The notes under the pieces are model-generated. The model did not search any database. It had not been told where the DNA came from and was given only the letters and a program-made list of their open reading frames with translations. Shown here piece by piece: positions 36,201-44,129 of a stretch of DNA of 44,338 nucleotides. The stretch is from NCBI RefSeq assembly GCF_020320395.1, contig NZ_JAEDAH010000102.1:14390-58727 (forward strand). The letters are read 5' to 3'. The translations under genes were made by a program, and so were the position numbers. The stretch comes from Thalassolituus marinus. Its GTDB lineage: Bacteria > Pseudomonadota > Gammaproteobacteria > Pseudomonadales > Oceanobacteraceae. Every line of letters begins with the position of its first letter. The stretch's first letter is position 1.

Positions 36201-36869
36201 TGGCTTGTAGGCCATAAAGCGCGAGAAAGTGCGGGCCGCGTTCATCGCTTCACGTTCGCTGACAGCATCATGACGGCCACGCAGAGCACCGTACAAGCGA
36301 CGCAGATACTGCTTCTTGGTGTCGTACTTCTCGATATTGTTAGCATCCATACGCTTTTTGAGGTGCGCTGGCAGCTTATTCAGATCGAGGACATTACGCT
36401 GACCGTCTTCTTCTTTGAGAAAGTCCGACAGGCCCAGTGCTTCGTTAACAATATAAAACTGCAGATCGTTCTGCCGCGCCACCGGCTGACTGCCGGCTCT
36501 GTCGATGCTGGCACTGACACCGATAATGGCTGTAAAGGCTTCACCACTTTCACCCTGAGTCGGATGAAAAACAGCCGCCAGATAACCCACTGCGCCGTTA
36601 GGACGGGCATAACTGCCATCGTCACAACCCAGAACATAAGACGCCAGCGTTCGCACGTTTTTACCACGACCACGCTGAGTCGCTTCATCCTGACCCGGGT
36701 TGTAGTGGAACAGCGTATCGTGCGCTGCGGTCATGATGGTCTGAATCGCATCCGCGGCGGTGGTTTTACCCGAACCGTTACCACCTGAGAACAGGTTGAT
36801 CGGTCCGAAATCAAATTCTGATGCCGGGATATTGCCCCAGTTAACGTAAATAAACTTCTTCAGAAACAT
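33234..36869 (-). CDS. mksB: MksB/JetC-like SMC ATPase
   Basis: 1211 residues, a MukB/RecN-style SMC protein. Walker A is GGNGSGKTT (about 29-37). Long coiled-coil arms surround a central hinge-like segment (about 490-690, with CPECEPR in its first part). Near the C-terminus are the ABC signature GTGSGGQLETP (about 1070) and Walker B LRVVLVDEAFSKMD (about 1105), followed by FIMPTSKSGP. With MksE and MksF it forms a DNA-loop-extruding condensin; homologous JetC belongs to Wadjet plasmid defence. It starts 5 bp after mksE. It is longer than the roughly 950-residue MksB I recall from Pseudomonas, and within the range I recall for JetC. Confidence 0.9.
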   Translation of the reverse strand: MFLKKFIYVNWGNIPASEFDFGPINLFSGGNGSGKTTAADAIQTIMTAAHDTLFHYNPGQDEATQRGRGKNVRTLASYVLGCDDGSYARPNGAVGYLAAVFHPTQGESGEAFTAIIGVSASIDRAGSQPVARQNDLQFYIVNEALGLSDFLKEEDGQRNVLDLNKLPAHLKKRMDANNIEKYDTKKQYLRRLYGALRGRHDAVSEREAMNAARTFSRFMAYKPVKSINGFVANEILEQKDLGDAIRTVSDLMKTIYAMESDANTLAETISILNNTKAASQRYIDQWIDYNVLEYTAARSRYINDQRAYLTAKEKQQGIRERLHKAEKEREMSQERRKQLREQLISMEAQRRGIDALQDKDSAEQAIADGKKQLQQLAIPLLEQDQMLQASLRATELVYGALQKTSIGLEIPTLGQKKIIEQAKEVLAIKDQGAVDLRKLLGKDWVDLSPLEAHLDDAQHQQMVVNQWRERFHSTELESSGISLRDQVAKQVDRREQKLQQVQARMAQKQADVDSLEARQLNYPGYVRQALEYLRRECPECEPRVLADYVEITDSEWQSAIEGYIGGARFSILVDSDYEAEAARILRAIPGGSRARVIQGEKAKRDAERLRIPANSITHLMEFEHATARAYLEASYGMVEQVADTQALRMTRRGVTKEGLGSGAYSVYRCDLEDSELVFGLGARERALAAKRAEVQSIAEQANEASYQLKQVQQLLDAINLLRHVTFADQMRQMLDVQYQMQNAEQALNNVDLSDFKHLEHEFEALKEKGDDLDAQIKELDGELGRLQQQLNDSEKQCKQLSDQQEATSEQADEKEEALRFIVSVWPDFDTEARLQAADKEAEESPAEAIENHRKTISQELNSTAYEIERNIAEHNQRCQTVDSIVYTPDYRQEHGIAFFKTVCGLEREVERVYNRLKNNILVEKQDKLVQLRESFNNAFVTNLCHSIYQAINDGKRILEDLNKELAHHQFGADRETYWFDWEWVPEYKEYWQFFDEIIKNPTLGDGATLFTADLSKNAQRVRDHMMSMLLDEDEQKAMRELERISDYRNYRSYEIYKQPANKEPIALSQYGTGSGGQLETPAYIIRSAAITSAFRFNEGDTHLRVVLVDEAFSKMDETRSKEVINYLTESLGLQLLFIMPTSKSGPFMDLISNQFVFSKVPLAGGLTKGELQTRVLVDRQQCNQEKVKELWANHRRTIRHQAGLDFMEEFA

Positions 36870-36874
36870 GGCAA

Positions 36875-37834
36875 TTATTCCCCAAACAGACTGGCGGGTT
36901 GCTTGGCATCCGCCGCCGTCTCTTGTTCTGTGTCGTTCACGGATGCCACCAGTTCTTCGCTGGCTTCATCGATTTCCTGCGCAGATTCTTCGCTTTCAGC
37001 CTGTGCGCTGTCTTCTGCTTCGGCTGCAGTGCTATTTGCGCCTTGCTCATCAGCGTCAGCGCTTACCTCCGCGGCTTCGTCATTGGCAGTTTCGTCAGCG
37101 TCTGAGTCATCATCGGCTTCCTCTTCAGACTCGGATTCAGCTGTCTCTGCAGAATCAGACTCTGGTGACGTAACCGCAGCACCACTTTCTGCCTGCTCCT
37201 GTTCTTCGCCTTCTTCTTCCATCAGTTCTGACAGAACCTGATCCGATACGTAGCTCATGATCATCGGCCGTACTTTCAGCCACATATCGCTGTCGGAAAG
37301 CTGTTCGTCATTGGCAATCTGAACCAGTCGCAGCTGTTTCAGGCGACGGAACAGCGCTTTACGGTCTGTCAGATTTTCCGGCAAGGTGCGTTTCAGCAGG
37401 TTTTTCATTGCGATACTGAGCGCTTCCAGCGACACCATGACGCAGCCCTGCTCGTCCACCATGCCTTCGCGCAGCGCCTTATCGTACTGCGCGCGCAGCA
37501 CCAGAATCAGGGCAACCTCATTCTGGTTCAGACGACTGCGGAATGCCTGAGCACCGGTATTCTGCGGATCATCCACCATCCCCGGCACCTGGGCACCCGG
37601 CGGAAACAGTCGCACGAACTGAAAGCGGCGGTCATGCTGAATACGAATGCCGAGCATGGTCAGGTAATCACCAACCAGCTCTTCCAGACGCAGATAGCGG
37701 TCGTACAGCTGCTGTTCAATCTGGCTTTCGTCACGACAGATAACGCCGTAATCCAGCAGGCGAACCAGCAGTTCAGATAAGTCCCTCTGGCTGAGGCCTT
37801 CTTTTTCTAATGATTTTTCGATGGTCTGTAACAT
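36875..37834 (-). CDS. mksE: MksE/JetB-like condensin subunit (DUF4194)
   Basis: 319 residues. Residues 1-205 are a DUF4194/MksE-type winged-helix protein ([38 protein letters not shown], then [17 protein letters not shown] and [14 protein letters not shown]), the KITE-like subunit that binds the MksF kleisin. Residues about 206-319 are an extremely acidic, low-complexity tail rich in Glu, Asp, Ala and Ser, ending in the short hydrophobic motif SLFGE. The tail is longer than I expect for the family. It lies between mksF (2 bp) and mksB (5 bp) in one operon. Confidence 0.88.
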   Translation of the reverse strand: MLQTIEKSLEKEGLSQRDLSELLVRLLDYGVICRDESQIEQQLYDRYLRLEELVGDYLTMLGIRIQHDRRFQFVRLFPPGAQVPGMVDDPQNTGAQAFRSRLNQNEVALILVLRAQYDKALREGMVDEQGCVMVSLEALSIAMKNLLKRTLPENLTDRKALFRRLKQLRLVQIANDEQLSDSDMWLKVRPMIMSYVSDQVLSELMEEEGEEQEQAESGAAVTSPESDSAETAESESEEEADDDSDADETANDEAAEVSADADEQGANSTAAEAEDSAQAESEESAQEIDEASEELVASVNDTEQETAADAKQPASLFGE

Positions 37835-37836
37835 GC

Positions 37837-39312
37837 TCAGGACTCTTTCTGCACCAACTCAAAGGTGAAGTGGTCTTTCTTAATAAAATACTGCCCGGCG
37901 TCACCGCCGTTGCCGGCGCTGTCATCAGGTTCAATACGGAATTCGAATTCGCTCGACAGGCCATCGGATGCACCGATGCCAATGGCATGAGCCACGGCGA
38001 GGAAGTCTTTGGCATTTTCAATTGGCAGCTCACGGGTGGATACCCGCTTGCCATCACGCAGATGACCCGCCATATAGCTTTTCAGTGCCTGCTGATTCAC
38101 CAGGAAGGCCTGATCCAGTACCTGCTGGATGTAAATTTCCTTACGGGCGTTAACGTCAAAGTCACCTTTGCCATCATCCAGCGCGGCTTCGATGGTGCGA
38201 CGCTGACGCGGCGCCGCCAGACGTACCTGAGCTGGATCGACCAGGCCAATTTCTGGTACTGCCATACGTTCACCGGCACGCAGCAGTAATTGCTCCTGCT
38301 CTTTTTCCGGCATCGCAGCCAGACGCTTACACACGGCCAGCACATCGTTATGTTGCTGCGACGCGAGGTAGCTCATCTGGCGGATAATGATGTCGGCACG
38401 CTTGGTGAAACTCTGCAGGGCACGACGCAGGGCCGGAAGCATAATGTCGGAGGCATTGCGCAAACGCATATCGATGCCGTCAAGCAGCACCCACAGCACT
38501 GACTGCCCTTCATGCGCCAGCTCTGGCAGCACTTCGCGCAGTCGACGCTCTGCATTGGCTTTAAATACTTTATCCTGCTTGCGAATGGCGTGAATCAGGC
38601 TGCTGATCTGATCGCGGTGTTTTTCGACGTTATCCGCCGATAAACGCACCGACAGATCGGGCTGGAAACGGTTTTCCATGAAATCGAAGAAGGCTTCACT
38701 GGCACGCTGCACCAGCAACTGATCTTCCATTTCACGCACCAGATCACGTTTACGCTCTTCCAGTTCTGCGATCACATCAGTGAAGTCGCTGATGATACGC
38801 TCGGAATACTCGTAAGCATCAAGCAGATCGTAGATATCACCGCGTTCAACAAAGGATTCCAGCGCGTTGCGCGTATTTCGCGTATTACGATGACGGGTTC
38901 GTGCCGTTGTTCGGCTTTCCGCGACAAATGGCTCAGTAAACTGGCGGCCATAGCGGGTAAAAGCAAACGTACTCTGCAGCGTGGCCTCATCGACCTGCTT
39001 TTCCAGCCAGCCATGCTCAATCAGCTGATTCAGCACCCAACCAGCCTGCTCACGACTGGTGCGGAAGCGGCCTTCCTGAGTGTCGGTGGCTTCATCCTGC
39101 GCCTCGGCCAGTTCGTCCGCCAGCACCGGAGCACGCACCAATGCCTCCTGGAAAATCTCAATCAGAGTATCTCTGGCCAGAGCCTGACCGTAGTCCGCAC
39201 TGCTGGAGCTGTAGAGTCTCTGGTACAGCTCTTTCAGGCACTCCATAACCTGCGCCCGGTACTTACCGGTCAAAGGGCGGAAAAATTGCCCGCGTTCCTG
39301 TTCAAAAAACAT
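37837..39312 (-). CDS. mksF: MksF/JetA-like kleisin
   Basis: 491 residues. The N-terminal [33 protein letters not shown] and [27 protein letters not shown] form winged-helix segments typical of the JetA/MksF group; the middle is long and helical, and the C-terminal part includes [18 protein letters not shown]-like sequence (residues about 350-365) and a small beta-rich end. The kleisin bridges the two MksB heads. It is the first gene of the minus-strand block, with ATG at 39312. The order F-E-B matches JetA-B-C. Confidence 0.88.
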   Translation of the reverse strand: MFFEQERGQFFRPLTGKYRAQVMECLKELYQRLYSSSSADYGQALARDTLIEIFQEALVRAPVLADELAEAQDEATDTQEGRFRTSREQAGWVLNQLIEHGWLEKQVDEATLQSTFAFTRYGRQFTEPFVAESRTTARTRHRNTRNTRNALESFVERGDIYDLLDAYEYSERIISDFTDVIAELEERKRDLVREMEDQLLVQRASEAFFDFMENRFQPDLSVRLSADNVEKHRDQISSLIHAIRKQDKVFKANAERRLREVLPELAHEGQSVLWVLLDGIDMRLRNASDIMLPALRRALQSFTKRADIIIRQMSYLASQQHNDVLAVCKRLAAMPEKEQEQLLLRAGERMAVPEIGLVDPAQVRLAAPRQRRTIEAALDDGKGDFDVNARKEIYIQQVLDQAFLVNQQALKSYMAGHLRDGKRVSTRELPIENAKDFLAVAHAIGIGASDGLSSEFEFRIEPDDSAGNGGDAGQYFIKKDHFTFELVQKES

Positions 39313-39429
39313 ACATTCCCGGGTGAGTGTATCAACGCAAATGACCGGTTAGAGTACTGAAACCGATGACGGAAAACCAGCACCTGAATGCGTCTTTATG
39401 ATCCGTGTCCGTAGCGGGTAAAGCGTGTA

Positions 39430-39458
39430 TTTAAAGCGCACCAGTCAGGGGATATACT
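39430..39458 (+). promoter_or_regulatory. Candidate sigma70 promoter of the DUF4234-like gene
   Basis: TTTAAA (39430-39435), 17-bp spacer, TATACT (39453-39458), 28 bp before the ATG. The -35 is weak. The rest of 39313-39429 holds no gene and must carry the divergent mksF promoter, which I cannot place. Confidence 0.45.
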
Positions 39459-39485
39459 GGCCGCGATCATTCCCGGAAATATCTC

Positions 39486-40007
39486 ATGCAAGCAAGCAAT
39501 GCAGGCCCCCGCAACGCCGCCTTCTATCAGGTAGGGACAGAAAAGTTTATCGAGCTGAGCCTGGTGACATTCGGTGTCTATGGCATTTACTGGACCTGGG
39601 CCAACTGGAAAGCCATCCAGCAAGCCGGTGAACCGGTCAATCCGCTGTTGCGCACTCTGTTTGCCGTATTCTGGCAGTTCAGTCTGTACCAGCGTATTGC
39701 CGTCCGCGCCGGAACAGAAGATATGGGGCCACGCTGGAAGCCTGTCAGGCTGTTTGTGTTGTTTGCTGCTTTTTCCGTGCTTCCCATATGGATGCTGATT
39801 ACAGCCCATCCATGGGCAGCCCTGGCCGGGTTGCTGACTCTTCTGCCCAATGTACTGGTAAATCAGAGCATTAATGCTATCAATGAGAAGTACCTGCCGT
39901 TTTACGAACAGAACACTGAGCTGAGTGCCAGCAACTGGACCGCCGTTGTGGCTGGCGTGGTTGGCTGGCTGACATTACTTACACTGGCGCTGACCAGTGA
40001 CCTATAA
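39486..40007 (+). CDS. DUF4234-like membrane protein
   Basis: 173 residues with about three to four hydrophobic helices. The N-terminal FYQVGTEKFIELSLVTFGVYGIYWTWANWKAI matches the pattern of the DUF4234 family (strand, then FG-YG-YW near the first helix). The later INAINEKYLPFYEQNTELSASNW is a second recognisable segment. Function unknown. ATG follows GGAAA. It ends 19 bp before the sensor kinase start, so the two are probably co-transcribed. Confidence 0.75.
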   Translation: MQASNAGPRNAAFYQVGTEKFIELSLVTFGVYGIYWTWANWKAIQQAGEPVNPLLRTLFAVFWQFSLYQRIAVRAGTEDMGPRWKPVRLFVLFAAFSVLPIWMLITAHPWAALAGLLTLLPNVLVNQSINAINEKYLPFYEQNTELSASNWTAVVAGVVGWLTLLTLALTSDL

Positions 40008-40026
40008 CCAAACACGGGAACGCATC

Positions 40027-42426
40027 ATGGCACGTGCCAATGTTCTTCAGACTCTGGCTGTACTGATCACTCTGGTACTGGCCTCGCTCAACCTTAATGC
40101 CGCACAGCCGGCGGCAACACTCAGTCTGGAGGCACCCGGAGACTACAGCATTGGCCTCTACAGTCAGTGGCTGGAAGACCCAACGCTTAACCTCAGCATC
40201 GACGATGCCATGCAGGCAGAAGGCTGGCAGACCTCAACCGAGGCCTCTCTCAACTTTGGTTACAGCGACTCCGTGTACTGGTTACGCACCCGCATTCACG
40301 CCGGCAGCCTGCACGACTGGGCACTGTGGATTCGTTACTCATTACTCGATTACGTCGAGTTCTACCTCTGCCCGCAACCCTACGATGGTGAAGCTGGCTG
40401 CCAGAAACGACTGGCTGGCGACGAAGTGCCGTTCAAACTCGGTCGCGACGTTAATCATCCGAACCTGATCGTGCGCTTCCCGATGGAACAGGGTCAGGAA
40501 TATCTGCTTGTGATGCGCGTTCAGTCAAACGGTGCTTACCAGATCCCTGCCAGTCTGGTTGACGAAAAAACCCTGCAGAACGAGCTGGAAACCAACAACC
40601 TGATTCGTGGCGGCTACTACGCCACCATGCTGGTAATGGGTCTGTACAACCTGTTCATCTTTTTCCAGACCCGCGAGCGCAGTTACCTGTACTACACCCT
40701 GGTAACAGTCACCTTCCTGATCTTCCACATGACCTACGAAGGTTCGGCATTCCAGTATTTCTGGCCGGAAACCCCATCGCTGAATCAATACGCCCTGCCG
40801 TTGATGTTCCTTGTCAACCAGATATTCCTCAGTTTATTTGTGCCGAACTTCCTCAATCTGAAGAAGCACAGTCCCGGCGCACACCGACTGTTCCGCGTAT
40901 ATACCGCGATTTCCGGCATGCTGCTGATCATGCTGCCGCTGATCCCATACGCAGTCATGCTGCCGGTTATCAACCTGCTCAGCACTGTTGTACTGATCTC
41001 TGCCCTGTTAATTGGCATCGTATTCTGGGTGCAGGGGCGCCCGGCGGCGCGCTTCTTCACCATCGCCTGGGTGTCCCTGATTACCGGTCTGGTACTGGCC
41101 AACGCCCGCAGCCTGGGCCTTATCCCGACCAACACCTTCACACTGTATGCCTACCAGATCGGTTCCTTTATGGAAGTTGTACTGCTGTCTATGGCACTCG
41201 GTGAGCGCATCATGCGTCTGCAGAAAGAACAGCTTGAAACCCGCAAAGCGATGCTGAAAACCCAGGAAGAGGCCATTCAGTATCTGCGCGATTATGAAGA
41301 CCTGTATCAGAACTCCCTGACCGGCAAGTTCCAGCTCGACAGTGACGGTTACTTTATAAAATCCAACCCAGCCTGGCGCCGCATGCTGGGCTTTGGTGAA
41401 CTGTCACGCTTTGTCTCCGACAACCCACCTTTCGACAGCCTCTTCACCAGCGGAACTGAGCGCCGTAACTTTTGGCGGCGCATTAAGGAAAGCGGACACG
41501 TACAGGGGTTTATTGCACAGCTGGCGCAACCCAACAGTGGCGAAAAACTGATGGTTTCCATCACCATGCGCGCCTCAACCAACAACGGCCGCTCAGCCTG
41601 GATTGGTTCCGGCCAGAACATCACAGAGGAATACCAGAAAGAGCAGGCACTGAGTCACCTGCAGAAAGAGAAAGCCCAGGCATTACGCCAGTTGGTAATG
41701 GGTATCGCCCACGAGATGAACACCCCACTGGGTAATATTCGCATGGCCGAAACCTTCCTCGCTGACCAGCGATCCGACTGGACCGAAGATGAGTTACAGG
41801 CACATCTGGGTTCAGGACTTAAGCACATCCACGAAGGTATTGACCGCCTCAACGGCCTGAACCAGCTGATGAAAAATGCCATCGTGCAGGAAAACCAGTA
41901 CGCTCAGGAACTGCTGCCGGTTCGCCCATGGCTGAAAACCTGGTCTGCCCAGATGCTGGAGAAGTATCCTCAGCTCAGTCTGAAAACGGCCATTCACAGC
42001 TACATTACCGAATGGGATACCTATCCGGACGCGCTCAACATTATTTTCAGTCAGCTGGTCGATAACTCCTGCAAGCACAACGCCGATAAAGCCGAGCAGG
42101 GAACACTGGAAATTGGCATTGAGTTCCGCGAGCGCGGCGAGCATCTGGAACTGCATTACCGCGATAACGGCAAAGGTATCGATGAAGAACAGCGTGACGC
42201 TATCTTTATGCCGTTCTACACCACACAGCGCCGGTTAGCTGAAAGCAAAGGACTAGGTCTTTATCAGACCTACAACCTGCTGACCGACCTGCTGCATGGT
42301 CAGATCGAATGGCCGGCGGATGCTCAGGGCTTCTATCTGGTGGTGCGCTTCCCTCTGCCACAGGAAGAATCGGCACCGACTGCAAGTTCGGCGTCCACCG
42401 CGACAGAAGAAGAAACACCCGAGTAA
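40027..42426 (+). CDS. 7TMR-DISM sensor histidine kinase
   Basis: 799 residues. A signal peptide (about 1-27) is followed by an extracytoplasmic 7TMR-DISMED2 jelly-roll domain (about 35-180, YWLRTRI and LVMRVQSNG), a seven-helix 7TMR-DISM region (about 190-395), a coiled coil, a PAS-like domain (about 430-550, NSLTGKFQLDSDGYFIKSNPAWRRMLGF), and a kinase core with His in MGIAHEMNTPLGNIRM, N-box QLVDNSCKHN and G-box DNGKGIDEEQ. No receiver domain is attached and no response regulator is adjacent, so it is an orphan kinase here. DISMED2 domains are thought to bind carbohydrates or similar ligands. The frame starts at 39997, but that lies in the preceding gene; 40027 gives a clean signal peptide. 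Confidence 0.92.
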   Translation: MARANVLQTLAVLITLVLASLNLNAAQPAATLSLEAPGDYSIGLYSQWLEDPTLNLSIDDAMQAEGWQTSTEASLNFGYSDSVYWLRTRIHAGSLHDWALWIRYSLLDYVEFYLCPQPYDGEAGCQKRLAGDEVPFKLGRDVNHPNLIVRFPMEQGQEYLLVMRVQSNGAYQIPASLVDEKTLQNELETNNLIRGGYYATMLVMGLYNLFIFFQTRERSYLYYTLVTVTFLIFHMTYEGSAFQYFWPETPSLNQYALPLMFLVNQIFLSLFVPNFLNLKKHSPGAHRLFRVYTAISGMLLIMLPLIPYAVMLPVINLLSTVVLISALLIGIVFWVQGRPAARFFTIAWVSLITGLVLANARSLGLIPTNTFTLYAYQIGSFMEVVLLSMALGERIMRLQKEQLETRKAMLKTQEEAIQYLRDYEDLYQNSLTGKFQLDSDGYFIKSNPAWRRMLGFGELSRFVSDNPPFDSLFTSGTERRNFWRRIKESGHVQGFIAQLAQPNSGEKLMVSITMRASTNNGRSAWIGSGQNITEEYQKEQALSHLQKEKAQALRQLVMGIAHEMNTPLGNIRMAETFLADQRSDWTEDELQAHLGSGLKHIHEGIDRLNGLNQLMKNAIVQENQYAQELLPVRPWLKTWSAQMLEKYPQLSLKTAIHSYITEWDTYPDALNIIFSQLVDNSCKHNADKAEQGTLEIGIEFRERGEHLELHYRDNGKGIDEEQRDAIFMPFYTTQRRLAESKGLGLYQTYNLLTDLLHGQIEWPADAQGFYLVVRFPLPQEESAPTASSASTATEEETPE

Positions 42427-42428
42427 AT

Positions 42429-42457
42429 AAAAAACGCCGCTTAATGCGGCGTTTTTT
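42429..42457. terminator. Bidirectional terminator after the 7TMR-DISM kinase
   Basis: ACGCCGC (42434-42440), loop TTAAT, GCGGCGT (42446-42452), flanked by A-rich sequence on the left and six T on the right. It serves the kinase on plus and the flavoprotein gene on minus. Confidence 0.9.
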
Positions 42458-42511
42458 ATTATCAGAGCGCTGTTAACAGACAACGCAGGGAAACAGACCA
42501 GCCGAGAGCGA

Positions 42512-43549
42512 TCAGTCCTTCAGCGCCTGCATATCGCGCCATAGATCCAGCGTCAGCTGCTGCACCCCAACAGTGCGGCAGGCGGCCCGGTTTTCTCCCG
42601 CCCACATAGACGAAAAATCACCCCGTCCCCGCGCTTCTGCAGCTGCTTTTAGCGGCGCCAGTGCGGCTGAGGCATAAGGGAACGGCGCGACATCATTATT
42701 GATATTACCGAGATCGCGCATCAGACGATTACAGATTCCCCGCGCTGGACGACCGGAAAACACATTGGTTAGCGCAGTTACGGATGTTTCTGCAATTAAT
42801 GCCTGACGATAAACTTCACTGGTTTTCGCCTCATCACACAACAGATAGGCGGTACCCAGCTGTACATAACTGGCGCCCAGCTGCAGCATTTGTTCGATAT
42901 CTGCGGCGCTACTGATACCGCCTGCGGCTATAACAGGCACAGAAACCCTGCCCTGCAACTCCTGCAGTAAAGTACGTGTTGATTGCTGGCTGGCCAGATC
43001 CTGGCTGAGAAACATACCGCGATGCCCGCCTGCCTCAACACCCTGAGCGATGATCATGTCGACACCATGATCCTGCAGCCACAGCGCCTCCTCCAGCGTG
43101 GTCGCCGTCGATAACACAGTGACACCGGCAGACTTAAGCGCATCGACTTTACCTGCATCAGGCAGGCCGAAATGAAAACTCACCACGTCAGGCTTCAGCT
43201 CAGCCACAACCTCTGCCATGGCATCGTCGTAGGGCATGCGCAACGCACCCGCTTCTGATGGCTGCAGCGAGAATTCGTCGTAATAACCTGCCAGCATTTG
43301 CTGCCAGCGCAACGCAGCCACTTTGCTTAACGGTGCCATGGTGTGACAAAAGAAATTCAGATTCAGAGGCGCGCTCGTCGCCTGGCGAAAAGCAGCAACT
43401 TCAGCGACTACCTGATCAGCCGACAGCATACCGCACGGCAGGGAGCCTAATGCGCCTGCACTGGCGACAGCGGCCGCCAGACGCCAGTCCTGAACACCGG
43501 CCATCGGTGCCTGAATAATCGGAATCGTTATATTCAGGGTAGAAGCCAT
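42512..43549 (-). CDS. Nitronate monooxygenase-like flavoprotein
   Basis: 345 residues, TIM-barrel NAD(P)H-dependent flavin oxidoreductase / 2-nitropropane dioxygenase family. Motifs are IPIIQAPMAGVQDWRLAAAVASAGALGSLP at the N-terminus, the FMN-phosphate segment AQGVEAGGHRG, VPVIAAGGIS and GASYVQLGTAYLLCDEA. It probably oxidises nitronates; related enzymes act as quinone or enoyl reductases, so the substrate is uncertain. The frame begins at a GTG (43555), but the ATG two codons later with AGGTG before it is the better start. Confidence 0.9.
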   Translation of the reverse strand: MASTLNITIPIIQAPMAGVQDWRLAAAVASAGALGSLPCGMLSADQVVAEVAAFRQATSAPLNLNFFCHTMAPLSKVAALRWQQMLAGYYDEFSLQPSEAGALRMPYDDAMAEVVAELKPDVVSFHFGLPDAGKVDALKSAGVTVLSTATTLEEALWLQDHGVDMIIAQGVEAGGHRGMFLSQDLASQQSTRTLLQELQGRVSVPVIAAGGISSAADIEQMLQLGASYVQLGTAYLLCDEAKTSEVYRQALIAETSVTALTNVFSGRPARGICNRLMRDLGNINNDVAPFPYASAALAPLKAAAEARGRGDFSSMWAGENRAACRTVGVQQLTLDLWRDMQALKD

Positions 43550-43696
43550 AATCACCTGCCTGAAGTAGTCCCAGTGAACCGACAGCCACTATATCTGTTT
43601 CTGAAATTCAGCGGCGCTATAACTGATATTCGATAAAAAAATAAAGAACTGGCAGAGCTTAAGGCTTGCAACAAGCACAGCGACAAAGCACTGGTA

Positions 43697-44050
43697 TTAT
43701 TTCCGGCCAGCCAAAATCCGGATATCGTCAGAACCAAGCCAGGCACGCAAAGCAGACAACACAAGAATCGTACTGGCAATAAGCAGCATGCTCCATTCTG
43801 AATTGCGAACATGAGTAATCACCGCCCCGACCATCAGCAACGCCAGACAGCCTCCTGCCAGTGCCGATAAACGACGTACCAGTAAGCCACAACCACCTGC
43901 TACTTCCAGCGCCCCGGTGAGGTACATAAACCACAACGGATAACCCCATCGCTCAAAAGCGGCTAGTTCAAACGACAGCCCGGCCAGCTTTGCGCCACCG
44001 GAAGCAAGAAAGACGAGCGCCAGCACAATGCTGAGCACCTTGGTATTCAT
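43697..44050 (-). CDS. DoxX-like small membrane protein
   Basis: 117 residues with four predicted membrane helices. The pattern VLALVFLASGGAKLAG, FERWGYPLWFMYLTGALEVAGGCGLLV and the following hydrophobic pairs are typical of DoxX/DoxX_2 proteins. The role of such proteins is poorly defined; some affect redox or thiol balance. It is 147 bp before the flavoprotein gene on the same strand. The longer frame to 44086 is not needed for the first helix. Confidence 0.85.
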   Translation of the reverse strand: MNTKVLSIVLALVFLASGGAKLAGLSFELAAFERWGYPLWFMYLTGALEVAGGCGLLVRRLSALAGGCLALLMVGAVITHVRNSEWSMLLIASTILVLSALRAWLGSDDIRILAGRK

Positions 44051-44129
44051 AGGCAGCACCACTGAAAAATATTCCACAAGGGGCACTAGTGTCCCACAGT
44101 TTTAAAGATATCGGTTTTCTATAAACGAC

